Shown here piece by piece: positions 36,314 through 43,268 of a stretch of 64,000 nucleotides of DNA (the first letter of the stretch is position 1; every line of letters starts with the position of its first letter). The stretch lies in contig JAUMIR010000004.1 in assembly GCA_030847615.1 (NCBI GenBank), positions 75,485,001 to 75,549,000 on the forward strand, read 5' to 3'. Source of the stretch: Gambelia wislizenii (taxonomy: Eukaryota > Chordata > Lepidosauria > Squamata > Crotaphytidae). Below the pieces are notes generated by a model that saw only the letters and a program-made list of their open reading frames with translations, was not told where the DNA came from and did not search any database. Both the position numbers and the translations under genes were made by a program.

Positions 36314-39300
36314 GTTATAGCCTTAGCCTCCATGAATTTGTCTGATCTTCCTTTAAATCTGTCCAACTTGAAAGCCTGTGGAATCAAATTCTGTAGTTTA
36401 ACTCTTCACTGGGTAAAAATGTACTTCCTTCAGAGGAAACCAAATTCACAGTCCCAAATTCAGTAATGTGTAAGAAGCTGTGGGCTGAAGACTTTGATAG
36501 GTCTTCCTGGCAGGATGTATCACCAGTCTGATATTTAGGATATCTTTGGATATTTAATATTTTCAATATTTTTGATATCTAGACTGTCTGATCTTATCTT
36601 TCTTGCAGTATCTAGAACATTAGATAAAATTGCAATTTGTATTTGTATGTTCTAGATTAGAAAGCTAAGCATCCACAAATCAGGAGTTTTACTCTAACTT
36701 GTTTCACTCTTCTTTTTTTCAGAAAGCAGCAAAACCTGCAAAATGCCCCATCCCTACTCTCCAGAAAGTCATACTGTGGTAAGAGAAGATGGTTATACCC
36801 TACCTGCTTAGAATGGCATAGTTTAGGCTGTTACTATGTCTCTGATACGTCAGCTGGATGTGTACCAAAGGGTGGTGGTAGTCAAATGGGATTCTTGCTC
36901 TTTTTGCCTTTATTAATGTCATAGTGTTCTGTACAGTTGTCCCTCCACATTCGCGAACTTGACATTCGCGGTTTTGGTTATTCGCGGTTTTGGGAAGGCC
37001 CCCCCGGGGCCCCCCAAAACCGCGAAACGGGGCCTCCAGAGGCCCCGTGAAAAGACCTGGAGGGAGCGGGGAGGCCCGGGGAGGCCTCCACGGGGCCCCC
37101 GGAGGCGCTCCGTAGGCCCCGCGAAGGCTTGGGGAGGGGTGGGGAGGCCTTCGTGGGATGCCCGGAGGCCCTCCGGAGGCCCCGCGAAGGCCTGAGGAGG
37201 GGTGGGGAGGCCTTCGAGGGACCTCCGGAGGCCCCGCGAAGGCCTGGGGAGGGAGGGAGGGCCGGGGAGACCTCCGCGGGGCCTAGCAAGGCCCCGCGAA
37301 GGCCTGGGGAGGGAGGGAGGGAGGGCCGGGGAGACCTCCGCGGGGCCTAGCAAGGCCCCGCGAAGGCCTGGGGAGGAGGGAGGGAGGGCCAGGGAGACCT
37401 CCGCGGGGCCTAGCGAGGGAGGGAGGGAGGGCTGGGGAGACCTCCGCGGGGCCTAGCAAGGCCCCGCGAAGGCCTGGGGAGGGGGGGAGGGAGGGCCGGG
37501 GAGACCTCCGCGGGGCCTAGGAAGGCCCCGCGAAGGCCTGGAGAGGGAGGGGGGAGGGTAGTCCTTATTCGCGGATTTTTCACATTCGCGGGGGTCCGCG
37601 GAACGGAACCCCCGCGAATGTGAAGGGACGACTGTACATGCAGAATTCAGTGTCAACAGAATGAATCCTAATAAATGCTGCCCAGAGTCTGTTCCCATTT
37701 GTCAGTGCACACATCTGGTTATTCTCTCTCCTCAACACACACACACACACACACTCCATCACCAAAAGAGAACTTTGACTATAACTGCTGTTGGGGTAAG
37801 GCTTTCCCCTAACTTTCTGTAGAAGCTTGTTCTAGTGATGGACTATTTCAGAACAACAACAGAACTTAATCTTTCTGTTATAGGCCAGGGGTTTTGTTAG
37901 AGTGTACTTCCTAGCATTCCTCTCACCACTGGTTGTGCTAGCTAGAATTTCAGAGATATGCAGTGCAACAACATCTGGAGGGCCTTGTCATGTTAATTCC
38001 ACATCCCATTGGGAAATCTCTGTAGATCCAGATGACAGCCAACAGTGAGGACACTGGCTCCCCTGGCCACCCCAAGGTTGAAGAGGAAACCAGCTCTCCA
38101 GCCATATCTTGGACTCTGAAGGACCTTTCTTCAGCTGTGCTGGCAAAAAAGGAAGAGATTGAGGAGGTAAGGAAAACACAAGCCTCCCCAGTAGCATGTG
38201 TGCACCTTTTAAGAAAGGAAATTATGTCAGATCTAAAATGGATCTCTCACGCAATGTGCAGTTTGGTCATTTTAAAAAAGTTGTCTTATGAGATAGCAGC
38301 ATAACTACATACAGTTGTCCCTCCACATTCGCGAACTCGACATTCGCGGTTTCGAGTATTCGCGGTTTTTTGGGGGGGGCCAAAACCGCGACACGGGGCC
38401 TCCGGAGGCCCCGTGAAAGCCCTGGGAGTGCTGGGAAGGCCTCCGCGGGGCCTCCGGAGGCCCCGCGAAGGCCCTGGGGGTGGATTGGGGAGGGCCGGGA
38501 AGGCCTCCGCGGGAACTCCGGAGGGTCTCCGGAGGCCCCGCGAAGGCCCTGGGGGTGGATTGGGGAGAGCTGGGAAGGCCTCCACGGGGCCTCCGGAGAC
38601 CCTCCGGAGGCCCCGGGGGTGGATTGGGGAGGGCCGGGAAGGCCTCCGCGGAGCCTCCGGAGGCCCCGCGAAGGCCCTGGGGAGGAAGTGGGGAGGGCCG
38701 GGAAGGCCTCCGCGGGGCCTCCGGAGACCCTCCGGAGACCCCGGGGGTGGATTGGGAGGGCCGGGAAGGCCTCCGCGCAGCCTCCGGAGGGTCTCCAGAG
38801 GCCCCGCGAAGGCCCTGGGGGTGGATTGGGGAGGGCCGGGAAGGCCTCCGCGGGGCCTCCGGAGGGTCTCCGAAGGCCCCGCGAAGGCCCTGGGGGGGAA
38901 GTAGGGAGAGCAGGGAAGGCCTCCGCGGGGCCTCCGGAGACCCTCCGGAGGCCCCACGAAGGCCCTGGGGGGGAAGTGGGGAGGGCCGGGAAGGCCTCCG
39001 TGGGGCCTCTGGAGGGTCTCCGGAGGCCCCGCAAAGGCCCTGGGGGTGGATTGGGGAGGGCCGGGAAGGCCTCCGCGGGGCCTCCGGAGGGTCTCCGGAG
39101 GCCCCGCGAAGGCCCTGGGGGGGAAGTGGGGAGGGCCGGGAAGGCCTCCGTGGGGCCTCTGGAGGGTCTCCGGAGGCCCCGCAAAGGCCCTGGGGGGGAA
39201 GTGGGGAGGGCCGGGAAGGCCTCCGTGGGGCCTCTGAAGGGTCTCCGGAGGCCCCGCAAAGGCCCTGGGGGTGGATTGGGGAGGGCCGGGAAGGCATCTG

Positions 39301-41068
39301 CGGGGCCTCCGGAGGCCCCGCGAAGGCCCTGGGGGGGAGTGGGGAGGGCCAGGAAGGCCTCCGGAGGCCCCGCGAAGGCCCTGGGGAGGCGGGGGAAAGC
39401 GACTATGGGGCCTCCGGAGGCCCCATGGTCGCTATATCAGGGGAGGGGGGGCAAACAGTATTCGCGGATTTTTCACATTCGCGGGGGTCCGTGGAATGTA
39501 ACCCCCGCGAATGTGAAGGGACTGTACATCTGGTCCTCAAACCATGAGATGTGTAAAGGGTAGGTGTCAGAAGCCATCCTTCCCTTGAAAGCTTATAATA
39601 TCATTCCCAGGATCCCTTATTGTTGGTCATGTTCGCTAAGTCTTCTGGCAGTTGGAAATTCAGAAACAGCTGGAGGACCATACTTTGCCCACCAGTGGGC
39701 TACTGCAGGGACAGGCAAACGTGGAAGACTAGGGGGCCACATTGGTCCCTCAGGAGATCTAGGAGAACCACCTTTCCACCTCCCATGTTCACAAAAACCA
39801 AACCCCAAAAGAAGATGCCAGCCACAGATGCAGGCAAAACGTCAAGGAATAAATTATTCTAGAACACGACCCAGAAAAAAATCTATGGATACCGGCCGTG
39901 AAGCCTTTGACTTCACATAAAACCCCAAAAGGGGTTTTTTTTTTGCCCCCAAATGCCTTCTAGGGGGCATTTTTTTCCATGTTTTAGGGCCTTCCTAGGC
40001 CATTTTAGGCCTAGTAGATGCCTTTTTTAAACAACAGGAAGTGGATAGAAGTCACTTTTAAAAAAAGGCTGAGTCTAAATTGGTCATCCCTCCACCATGG
40101 AAATGCCTTCCATATCCCTATGAGGTTAAATTGGAAACATTTTGAAGCAAAAAAAAAAAAATGTGTTTTTTTTCTTTTCTTTATTTTATTCCTGGGGGCC
40201 CCATGCAGCCCTTGCTCACCTGTGGGCTAGGGGAAACAAGACCTAAAACATGCATTAACTAGGAGCAGGAAACCTGTAAAGCCAGATTCCTACATCTGTC
40301 GACCACAAGATAATAGTTTCACTTTATCCTTGAGAGTCCCTGTGAAGTTAGGAAGCATTGTTTTGTGACTCTGAGTTGATATATGAGGTGGGAAGTGGGT
40401 GATGGGAGTGAGGGAAGGCAGAAAGGAACAGAGAAGTAGTAGGCGCTAATTTGAATATGAGATTTTAAAAGCAGTTCTTTAACAACCCTCTGACTTCCTG
40501 TTCATAATTACTCAAACAGATTGGAATCCCCATTTCACCTATAAAAAGAATGTTGACATGATGATGTAACAAATCCACCCTTAAACACTCTTTAACTGCC
40601 CTGATTATGGATGTGTCTTAGGTTGTTGGTAGTCCTGAGCCCATGTAATACAGATGCATTCAGTGGGAAAAATAGTCTTTTCTGCCTTAAGATAGTTGCT
40701 GAAATTGAATTAATCTCCAATCTTTTCTGATGTTAGTGTATGTCTCTTATCTGTTTCCTTACATTAAACTATGCTTATGTCCTGTCACTGTTATCATGGC
40801 TGCCCATAACTAGTCTATAGAGCTGGATAAGTTCCCCCCTGTTGTTCATACAATGACTCACTTGCCTGACAGAACCATCTTTCCTTCCCTACAGGCTTAT
40901 CTGCAAGTGCTCCTTAACTTTGCAGGGGTGGCCATCATGTTGGTGGAAAAGGAGCCAGGCATGCAGGAAGCTGTGGACTCAGCACTGCGGGCCAACTTGA
41001 GAAGGATTGGGGACTACTATGAACACATGCTGAAGAACTACATTGACAGCTTAGCTGAAGCCAGCTGA
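12974..41068 (+). CDS. PPHLN1-like: Periphilin-1-like gene (PPHLN1 paralogue), 15 exons, 5' incomplete
   Basis: Spliced model from this window: 12974-13083, 17791-17927, 19292-19338, 20539-20655, 21211-21336, 25876-26010, 26352-26474, 27638-27778, 30207-30341, 31634-31717, 31876-32315, 33231-33373, 36723-36778, 38026-38166, 40895-41068. Every junction has AG/GT and all phases agree, giving 2109 coding bases, 702 residues and a stop. Residues 1-100 are rich in Arg, Tyr, Gly and His. Residues 100-385 are acidic and Ser-rich. An RS repeat spans about 441-530, a Cys/His-rich stretch follows, and residues 625-702 form a predicted helical C-terminus. That C-terminus resembles human periphilin-1 (KEEIEEAY and VEKEPGMQEAV against KEIEQVY and IEKDPSLEKSI, recalled from memory). 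Periphilin is a nuclear HUSH-complex subunit that dimerises and binds TASOR through this region. Similarity looks to be only about one third, and the protein is longer than human PPHLN1, so a paralogue is likelier than the orthologue. The initiator exon was not found. Confidence 0.8.
13338..14355 (-). mobile_element. Pogo-like element expanded by a GC-rich minisatellite (1018 bp)
   Basis: The ends are CAGTCGTCCCTTCACATTC and gtggagggacaactg, with TA flanks. The core (about 13430-14260) is a tandem array of units of about 64 bp with the palindrome gcggggccttgctaggcccc and (CCCT)n runs. The right part uses a different unit with ggggcctccgg. Open frames across it on both strands are low-complexity artefacts. 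Orientation is opposite to the copies at 36934 and 38312. Confidence 0.88.
14362..14587. mobile_element. Pogo-like MITE, second subfamily
   Basis: The ends are CAGGTTGCC and gtcgacctg, with TA flanks. The motif agggttccctattatccaca also occurs, inverted, in the copy at 7963. It abuts the GC-rich element on its left and the Tc1 element on its right. Confidence 0.75.
15006..16179 (+). mobile_element. Solo LTR with 5-bp target duplication, nested in the Tc1-like element
   Basis: It starts TGTGATGA and ends GTTACTACA, flanked by GGGCC on both sides (15001-15005 and 16180-16184). A poly(A) signal, aataaaataagc, lies near 15858. It contains the MITE at 15202-15486. No internal genes remain. Confidence 0.8.
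15202..15486. mobile_element. Pogo-like element with short GC-rich core, inside a solo LTR
   Basis: The ends are CAGTCGTCACTTCACATTC and gtggagggaagactg. The body carries a partial internal duplication of the end (cgcgaatgtgaaaaatcct at about 15406). It is inserted into the LTR at 15006-16179. Confidence 0.75.
16323..16911 (-). pseudogene. Tc1-like transposase pseudogene
   Basis: Minus-strand pieces include an N-terminal helix-turn-helix end (STAKAFIAKGKENGSAMTLP) and a catalytic-domain piece (TYIKAHLEASKKHMGG, then SNETTTKLF). Active Tc1 transposases have SDE-type acid residues where this copy has SNE. The frame is broken by stops, a LTR and a MITE, so it is inactive. Confidence 0.8.
16913..17142. 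mobile_element. Pogo-like MITE, simple form, inside the Tc1-like element
   Basis: The ends are CAGTTGTCCCTTC and gagggacaactg, with TA flanks. Same core as the copy at 8940. Inserted within the Tc1 transposase pseudogene. Confidence 0.87.
17791..17927 (+). CDS. Periphilin-like gene, RGY-rich exon
   Basis: The acceptor is gtctctgcag and the donor is TCAAAAG|gttgag (137 bp, phase 2 to phase 1). The peptide is rich in Arg, Tyr, His and Gly, with motifs such as DSYRGRGWRHPKGY and HSYRGPKRSFSK. This type of disordered basic segment is typical of the RNA-binding N-terminal half of periphilin. The preceding 4.7-kb intron is almost entirely transposon. Confidence 0.87.
17990..19050. mobile_element. 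Pogo-like MITE split by nested insertions
   Basis: The left part (17990 to about 18156) and right part (about 18978-19050) together make one family copy. The roughly 820 bp between them is AT-rich retroposon-like DNA, which itself carries another complete MITE at 18456-18675. It lies between two coding exons. Confidence 0.75.
18456..18675. mobile_element. Pogo-like MITE, simple form, nested
   Basis: The ends are CAGTTGTCCCTCTG and gaagggacaactg. Preceded by an (AAAT)n run, and sits inside the insertion that splits the 17990 copy. Confidence 0.85.
19292..19338 (+). CDS. Periphilin-like gene, 47-bp microexon
   Basis: The acceptor is tctgtctccag and the donor is ATTACG|gtaagg. The phase 1 to phase 0 reading gives GSYQYASRSPCLVDIT. 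It is needed to bridge the phase-1 end of the preceding exon to the phase-0 exon at 20539. A direct join would hit a stop at once, which is strong support for this small exon. Confidence 0.8.
20539..20655 (+). CDS. Periphilin-like gene, symmetric exon 1 of the central array
   Basis: The acceptor is cctccactgtag and the donor is CCCAAG|gtaatt. It is 117 bp, phase 0 to phase 0, and encodes a Lys/Glu/Ser-rich peptide starting PNKKENHSEKMEAH and ending VKKSDSPK. No known fold was recognised and it is probably disordered. Skipping it would keep the frame. Confidence 0.85.
21211..21336 (+). CDS. Periphilin-like gene, symmetric exon 2
   Basis: The acceptor is catttgtatag and the donor is AAGTTG|gtatga. 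It is 126 bp, phase 0 to phase 0. The peptide begins VDLKATNTIISPSEF and ends KKKEESKL. Its 3' end (Leu codon TTG followed by gtatga) is the same as in the exon at 25876, which suggests exon duplication. Confidence 0.87.
21337..23941. other. Intron sequence without recognised features
   Basis: Intron between the exons at 21211 and 25876. Only the Z-DNA-type palindrome at 22880 stands out. Confidence 0.5.
22880..22916. repeat. Alternating purine-pyrimidine palindrome
   Basis: tgtgtgcgcgcgcacacatg is an alternating TG/CG/CA palindrome that could adopt Z-DNA or a cruciform. It lies in an intron of the periphilin-like gene. Confidence 0.6.
23942..24460 (-). mobile_element. LINE ORF C-terminus, family uncertain (RTE-like)
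   Basis: A minus-strand open frame of about 170 residues contains TQLRWAGHVSRMEDHRLPK, KRYKDSLKQHLRL and a terminal Cys/His cluster (CAFCNWTC ... FSHQRAC). This is the C-terminal region found after the reverse transcriptase of some non-LTR retrotransposons. The reverse-transcriptase part is absent. The frame is intact, so the copy may be fairly young. Confidence 0.6.
24461..25534. other. AT-rich intron sequence
   Basis: Long T-rich stretches and (TTTTA)n. No exon. Confidence 0.5.
25535..25787 (+). mobile_element. CR1 LINE 3' end
   Basis: A 5'-truncated CR1 3' region: caatgggttcaaactacag, ttccacctaaacattagga, ggactggatggcccttgcg and the terminal attctatg. It ends about 90 bp before a coding exon. 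Confidence 0.85.
25876..26010 (+). CDS. Periphilin-like gene, symmetric exon 3
   Basis: The acceptor is aaaatctgcag, preceded by a run of more than ten C residues, and the donor is ATGTTG|gtatga. It is 135 bp, phase 0 to phase 0. The acidic peptide runs from MKDRNSEAAEGSANQ to HPTAKENSML. A CR1 fragment ends less than 100 bp upstream, so the intron 3' end lies directly against a repeat. Confidence 0.85.
26352..26474 (+). CDS. Periphilin-like gene, symmetric exon 4
   Basis: The acceptor is ttcttttctgcag and the donor is GAACTG|gtatta. It is 123 bp, phase 0 to phase 0. The peptide begins LEVSQSTDHFGDVG and ends KEKEAIEL. Acidic and probably disordered. No domain was recognised. Confidence 0.87.
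26924..27164. mobile_element. Pogo-like MITE, simple form
   Basis: The ends are CAGTTGTCCCTTC and gagggacaactg, with the shared core aaaatcaaggattgcttttt. It lies in the intron before the exon at 27638. Confidence 0.85.
27638..27778 (+). CDS. Periphilin-like gene, symmetric exon 5
   Basis: The acceptor is caaattgatgcag and the donor is AAACTG|gtaagt. It is 141 bp, phase 0 to phase 0. The peptide begins TPSTVSCEDASHEQ and ends VRETETKL, with several Cys residues. It again ends in Leu before the donor, like its neighbours. Confidence 0.85.
28826..29221. mobile_element. Pogo-like element with GC-rich core (396 bp)
   Basis: The ends are CAGTCGTCCCTCCACATTC and atatggaggggcaactg. The core has two or three units with agaagccccggagccac and cctgaggg. 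Confidence 0.83.
29222..30206. other. Intron sequence without recognised features
   Basis: No repeat family or exon was recognised between the GC-rich element and the exon at 30207. Confidence 0.45.
30207..30341 (+). CDS. Periphilin-like gene, symmetric exon 6
   Basis: The acceptor is taatctctccag and the donor is GATTCA|gtaagt. It is 135 bp, phase 0 to phase 0. The peptide begins PSPWEVDSLLAETLRGW and ends VSECDRDS. Three Trp residues and a Leu-rich start suggest a short interaction motif, but no family was recognised. Confidence 0.85.
30694..30840 (-). mobile_element. CR1 LINE 3' end, reverse
   Basis: The reverse complement of the CR1 tail: tagaatcatagagttgaaag, gggccatctagtccaactc and ggccatccagcctctgttta. 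Confidence 0.82.
31337..31432 (-). mobile_element. CR1 LINE 3' end, reverse, short
   Basis: Contains tagaatcatagaattgtaga and agagccatccagtccaacc, the reverse-strand CR1 terminus. Confidence 0.82.
31634..31717 (+). CDS. Periphilin-like gene, symmetric exon 7 (84 bp)
   Basis: The acceptor is gggttctgcag and the donor is GCAACA|gtaatc. It is 84 bp, phase 0 to phase 0. The charged peptide starts VKYERPEPETRQKDY and ends LKTRAT. The donor is weaker than the others. Without splicing, the frame stops three codons later (TGA). Possibly a cassette exon. Confidence 0.7.
31876..32315 (+). CDS. Periphilin-like gene, RS-repeat exon (440 bp)
   Basis: The acceptor is ctctttccag and the donor is CTTCAGAG|gtgaga, phase 0 to phase 2. 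The first 55 residues are rich in Ser, His and Cys. From 32041 the exon is a tandem array of 30-bp units encoding alternating decamers, RSPHRQEQxS and RSPNRKKQxL, that is, a 60-bp higher-order repeat. Seven clear copies are followed by a decayed eighth. This is an SR/RS-like domain as found in splicing and RNA-processing proteins. Copy number may vary between individuals or species. Confidence 0.9.
32041..32280 (+). repeat. 30-bp coding tandem repeat (RS decamers)
   Basis: The units start agatcccc and alternate between cacaggcaagaacag and aacaggaaaaaacag types, so the true period is 60 bp. Seven clear units lie at 32041-32250, and an eighth (32251-32280) is decayed. Confidence 0.9.
33231..33373 (+). 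CDS. Periphilin-like gene, Cys/His-rich exon
   Basis: The acceptor is gcttctttccag and the donor is CCAAAAG|gtttgt (143 bp, phase 2 to phase 1). The peptide contains YCDCKHSCSLSLENSWERD and ends NCHHSPK. The Cys and His spacing fits no zinc-binding family that I recognise. Confidence 0.85.
33915..34103 (+). repeat. Dispersed repeat, left part (interrupted by the LINE at 34104)
   Basis: It begins ctataagaacataagaagat and continues ggatcaggccaaaggactgt. The same start occurs at 28126-28215. The right part appears to resume after the LINE at about 36316 (agccttagcctccatgaatt ... ttaactcttcactgggtaaa) to about 36440. Confidence 0.55.
34104..36315 (+). mobile_element. L2-type LINE, reverse-transcriptase ORF with frame breaks
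   Basis: The ORF remnant carries MKNYRPVSLLPFLSKVIKKM, TLLMLLDLSVAFATIDRD, LVLGTSKRD and the catalytic-site motif QYADDTQIYFS (about 35197-35230), matching the reverse transcriptase of CR1/L2-clade LINEs. LHWLPVNFQTQYKVLV near the end is the usual C-terminal motif. Several stops and shifts break the frame. The 3' end carries a large hairpin and a (TTA)n tail at 36282-36313. Confidence 0.85.
35932..36089. repeat. Long inverted repeat in the LINE 3' region
   Basis: The arms 35940-35989 and 36027-36076 are near-perfect reverse complements (ttggatggccaggtatctat against atagatacccggccatccaa). They extend into poly-T and poly-A runs, for roughly 58 bp per arm and a loop of about 37 bases. Confidence 0.85.
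36723..36778 (+). CDS. Periphilin-like gene, 56-bp exon
   Basis: The acceptor is tctttttttcag and the donor is ACTGTG|gtaaga, phase 1 to phase 0. It encodes SSKTCKMPHPYSPESHTV after the split codon. Only about 155 bp separate its donor from the GC-rich inverted-repeat element at 36934. Confidence 0.82.
36934..37634 (+). mobile_element. Pogo-like element expanded by a GC-rich minisatellite (701 bp)
   Basis: The ends are CAGTTGTCCCTCCACATTC and tgaagggacgactg, with TA flanks. The core carries units of about 64 bp with cctccgcggggcctagcaag and (GGGA)n, the reverse complement of the 13338 array. It fills more than half of the 1.25-kb intron between the exons at 36723 and 38026, G-rich on the sense strand. 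Confidence 0.88.
37733..37756. repeat. (CA)n microsatellite
   Basis: An uninterrupted run, aacacacacacacacacaca, lies in the intron before the exon at 38026. Other short runs are (CT)n at 1719-1733 and (TTTTA)n at about 24897-24921. Confidence 0.8.
38026..38166 (+). CDS. Periphilin-like gene, start of C-terminal helical domain
   Basis: The acceptor is aatctctgtag and the donor is GAGGAG|gtaagg. It is 141 bp, phase 0 to phase 0. An acidic linker (TANSEDTGSPGHPKVEEE) is followed by LKDLSSAVLAKKEEIEE, which aligns with the helix that opens the periphilin C-terminal domain (human KEIEQ region). The exon lies between two GC-rich inverted-repeat elements, at 36934-37634 and 38312-39524. Confidence 0.9.
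38312..39524 (+). mobile_element. Pogo-like element expanded by a GC-rich minisatellite (1213 bp)
   Basis: The ends are CAGTTGTCCCTCCACATTC and atgtgaagggactg, with TA flanks. The core is an array of roughly 75-bp units (ggcctccgcggggcctccgg, agggtctccggaggccccg, gaaggccctgggggtggatt) with internal palindromes. All six frames give long Pro/Arg/Gly-rich open stretches that are not genes. It lies 146 bp after a coding exon. Confidence 0.88.
39525..40894. other. Last intron of the periphilin-like gene
   Basis: Apart from the short dispersed repeat at 39795, it holds T-rich and palindromic bits (accccaaaaggggttttttt) but no exon. Confidence 0.5.
39795..39910 (+). repeat. Dispersed repeat fragment
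   Basis: Contains gatgccagccacagatgcag, gcaaaacgtcaaggaataaa and ccggccgtgaagcctttgac, a motif set common in reptile interspersed repeats. Family not named with confidence. Confidence 0.4.
40895..41068 (+). CDS. Periphilin-like gene, terminal coding exon with stop
   Basis: The acceptor is tccctacag, phase 0. The exon encodes 57 residues and ends TGA at 41066-41068. Its motifs AYLQVLLNF, VEKEPGMQEAVDSALRAN and RIGDYYEHMLKNYI match in spacing the last helices of the periphilin C-terminal domain, which form the homodimer and TASOR-binding surface in PPHLN1. This is the most conserved part of the gene and the basis for the family call. Confidence 0.9.
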   Translation, partial: AYLQVLLNFAGVAIMLVEKEPGMQEAVDSALRANLRRIGDYYEHMLKNYIDSLAEAS

Positions 41069-41347
41069 GAGATTTAATGGGAAGATGTACTTAATACAAC
41101 TAAAGCCCCCCCCCCCCCCGTCCAGCCAGATTCAGGGGATTGGAAGCTGTGTTCTTGTAAAACACTTCATATTTGTTTCTGGAATTTTAAAAAAGTATTT
41201 CCACAAATGATAGTTGGAGACAACACAGTCTTGGAAGTGCCTTTATTTGTTAGTATGCCTTCTCTATATTCAACTCTGAACAAAATTGTTTTAGGTTATT
41301 TTAGCATCCTGTTTTAAGGTTGCAAAGTCACACATTTCAACAAGACA

Positions 41348-41353
41348 ATTAAA
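41348..41353 (+). terminator. Candidate polyadenylation signal of the periphilin-like gene
   Basis: An ATTAAA hexamer lies 280 bp after the stop codon, and a T/G-rich stretch (accttttgtatg) follows about 35 bp later. No AATAAA was seen nearer. Assignment is by position only. Confidence 0.35.
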
Positions 41354-42708
41354 GGTAGGGTTAATCTATGTATTCTTAGCACCTTTTGTATGCAACATTA
41401 GTTGGGGAGGCTGAGTTGGTTGTAAACAAAATTCCTACAGAACGTGGAAAAAAGGTTAACATCTGAATGATGGCTTTGTTTTACATTCCTTGGATCCAGG
41501 TCAGGAAACCTTATGCCTGTTGTAAGTTTTGGACTACAACCCCTATATTTTCTGATCACTTCCACCCTGGCACAGACTGGTGGGTACTGTAGTCAAACTG
41601 AAGGGTACCAGGTTATTTAGCCTTGCTGTGCACTATAATGCTTGCTGCACATTTATGTTTTTTCAGTTATTGGGGGTGCAGGATGTTTTATAAGTGACAG
41701 TATCTTGCCTGCAGGGCTCTACTGTGGACTTACCCTCCTTTTCATGTTACTTCTACATGTACTGTATATGTACACAAGCAGCTATTCATGCATCAGTTTC
41801 TATCAAACATTTGCACTCGCTGCATAAACACTGGGCGGCATACTTGCTGGTCCACTTTTACACAGGAAAAGTAGAAAGGCCAGCTCACTATAGCTGCACT
41901 TTCTTCCATTCAGTTGGATTTTTAGATTACTTTAGTGGGCATTCTTACAACCAGAATGTATGTCTATGTACTATACAAGGATAAACTCTTCTACAAATTA
42001 TTTATACAACTGGGAACACCCTATAAAATATGCACATGAATACATGGATTGCAGGGCGGGGGGGGGGCAGACAGAAGGTGACACACCATGGACTCCCAAC
42101 TTCTGAATTTTTCCTTCACCTGAATAGGACCACCTCCAAAGAACTTCTATTGGAATTTTGTCTCTGCGACAAATACCTTCTGCAGGCAAAAGGAAAGTAT
42201 GAGCCACCCACAGCTCCCAGGATTTGTTTTGTGGCTCTTGGTGGCTGCAGGACCTACAAGCATTCATTTTGCCCTCCCCCCCAATTTATTTTTTCCTCAA
42301 AATCATGAAACAGCAGCCCAAATTGTGGCAAAACAGCAGATTTGCTTGCTCATTTTCTCTAACACCCCCCAGCCAAAAATGGAACCAGAAATGACTACTG
42401 GGTTGGCACATGATGCTGTGTGACCTGCCAGAACAGGAGGTCCCTGCTAGCACTGCAGTTGCCCTCTCCTGATCTGATGCCAGAGAAGCTTGTGTTTAAC
42501 TCTTAGTATAGTTTTCAGATTAGTGCTTGATGTTTAGAGGCTATCTCACACAAGTTTTTTACAACACCAAGGAACTGTTTATAGGTGACTGATAAAGAGC
42601 TGATATAGTAACTGTTACTTAATCTATTCCTGCTATTCTCTCAAGATTAGTTGAGTTAACCTTTTCCCCCCAATATCCTAATTTCTTGGTATGCAAACAG
42701 TTTTAAAA

Positions 42709-42714
42709 TTTATT
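42709..42714 (-). terminator. Candidate polyadenylation signal of PRICKLE4
   Basis: AATAAA on the minus strand (TTTATT as printed), 1.3 kb beyond the stop codon. It is the first clear hexamer found going downstream. If used, the 3' ends of the two convergent genes would not overlap. Confidence 0.3.
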
Positions 42715-43147
42715 TATCTTTGATAGGCACACCTAGGCTGGCATCCTGTTAGTAAGTTACAATAGAATAAGCCCAACTTACATTATTGTAACACACCTTT
42801 TGGGTTGTTGCAGAGTCATAATTCTTTACCAACTTGTACAGTGAACAAAATCCCCCCAACCCACTTTTTAAGCAACACAGCTATTTCCAACTATTTTTCT
42901 GTCACTGGATGCACAGCAAGGATGTCATTTGCAGAGATTTCCTGAGGACCCCCAGAGGTCCCTGTGGATGCCTATTGCAGCATGTCCAGCTACAGGAAAA
43001 TAGCTGAATACATCTCTGCTGATTCCCTCTGCTGTCCAACACAGAAATGGTTGGGCAGCGGGGATAGTAACGAGAGACAAAAATATAAGCCAGACACTTC
43101 TCTTCTGATGCAGAATTCTACCCATAAATGAATTGTACATGTAGACC

Positions 43148-43268
43148 AGAGCTCAGGGCAAGTAGTACTTTGGGACTATACCTCCCAGAATTCACCAGCC
43201 AGCATGGCCTTGCTAACTGGGGAGTTGTGGGAGGTATAGTCACAAAAAGTAGTATTTCCTGAGCTCTT
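43148..43268. mobile_element. Small hairpin element
   Basis: The arms gagctcagggcaagtagtac and gtagtatttcctgagctct are inverted, as are gactatacctcccagaatt and gttgtgggaggtatagtc. About 120 bp, in the 3' intergenic space. Confidence 0.7.

Noticed and set aside
38267..39563. Overlapping open frames of 330-397 codons on both strands
   Set aside because: They coincide with the GC-rich minisatellite of a transposable element, repeat with its unit period, and are Pro/Arg/Gly low-complexity on both strands. Stop codons are rare simply because of GC content.
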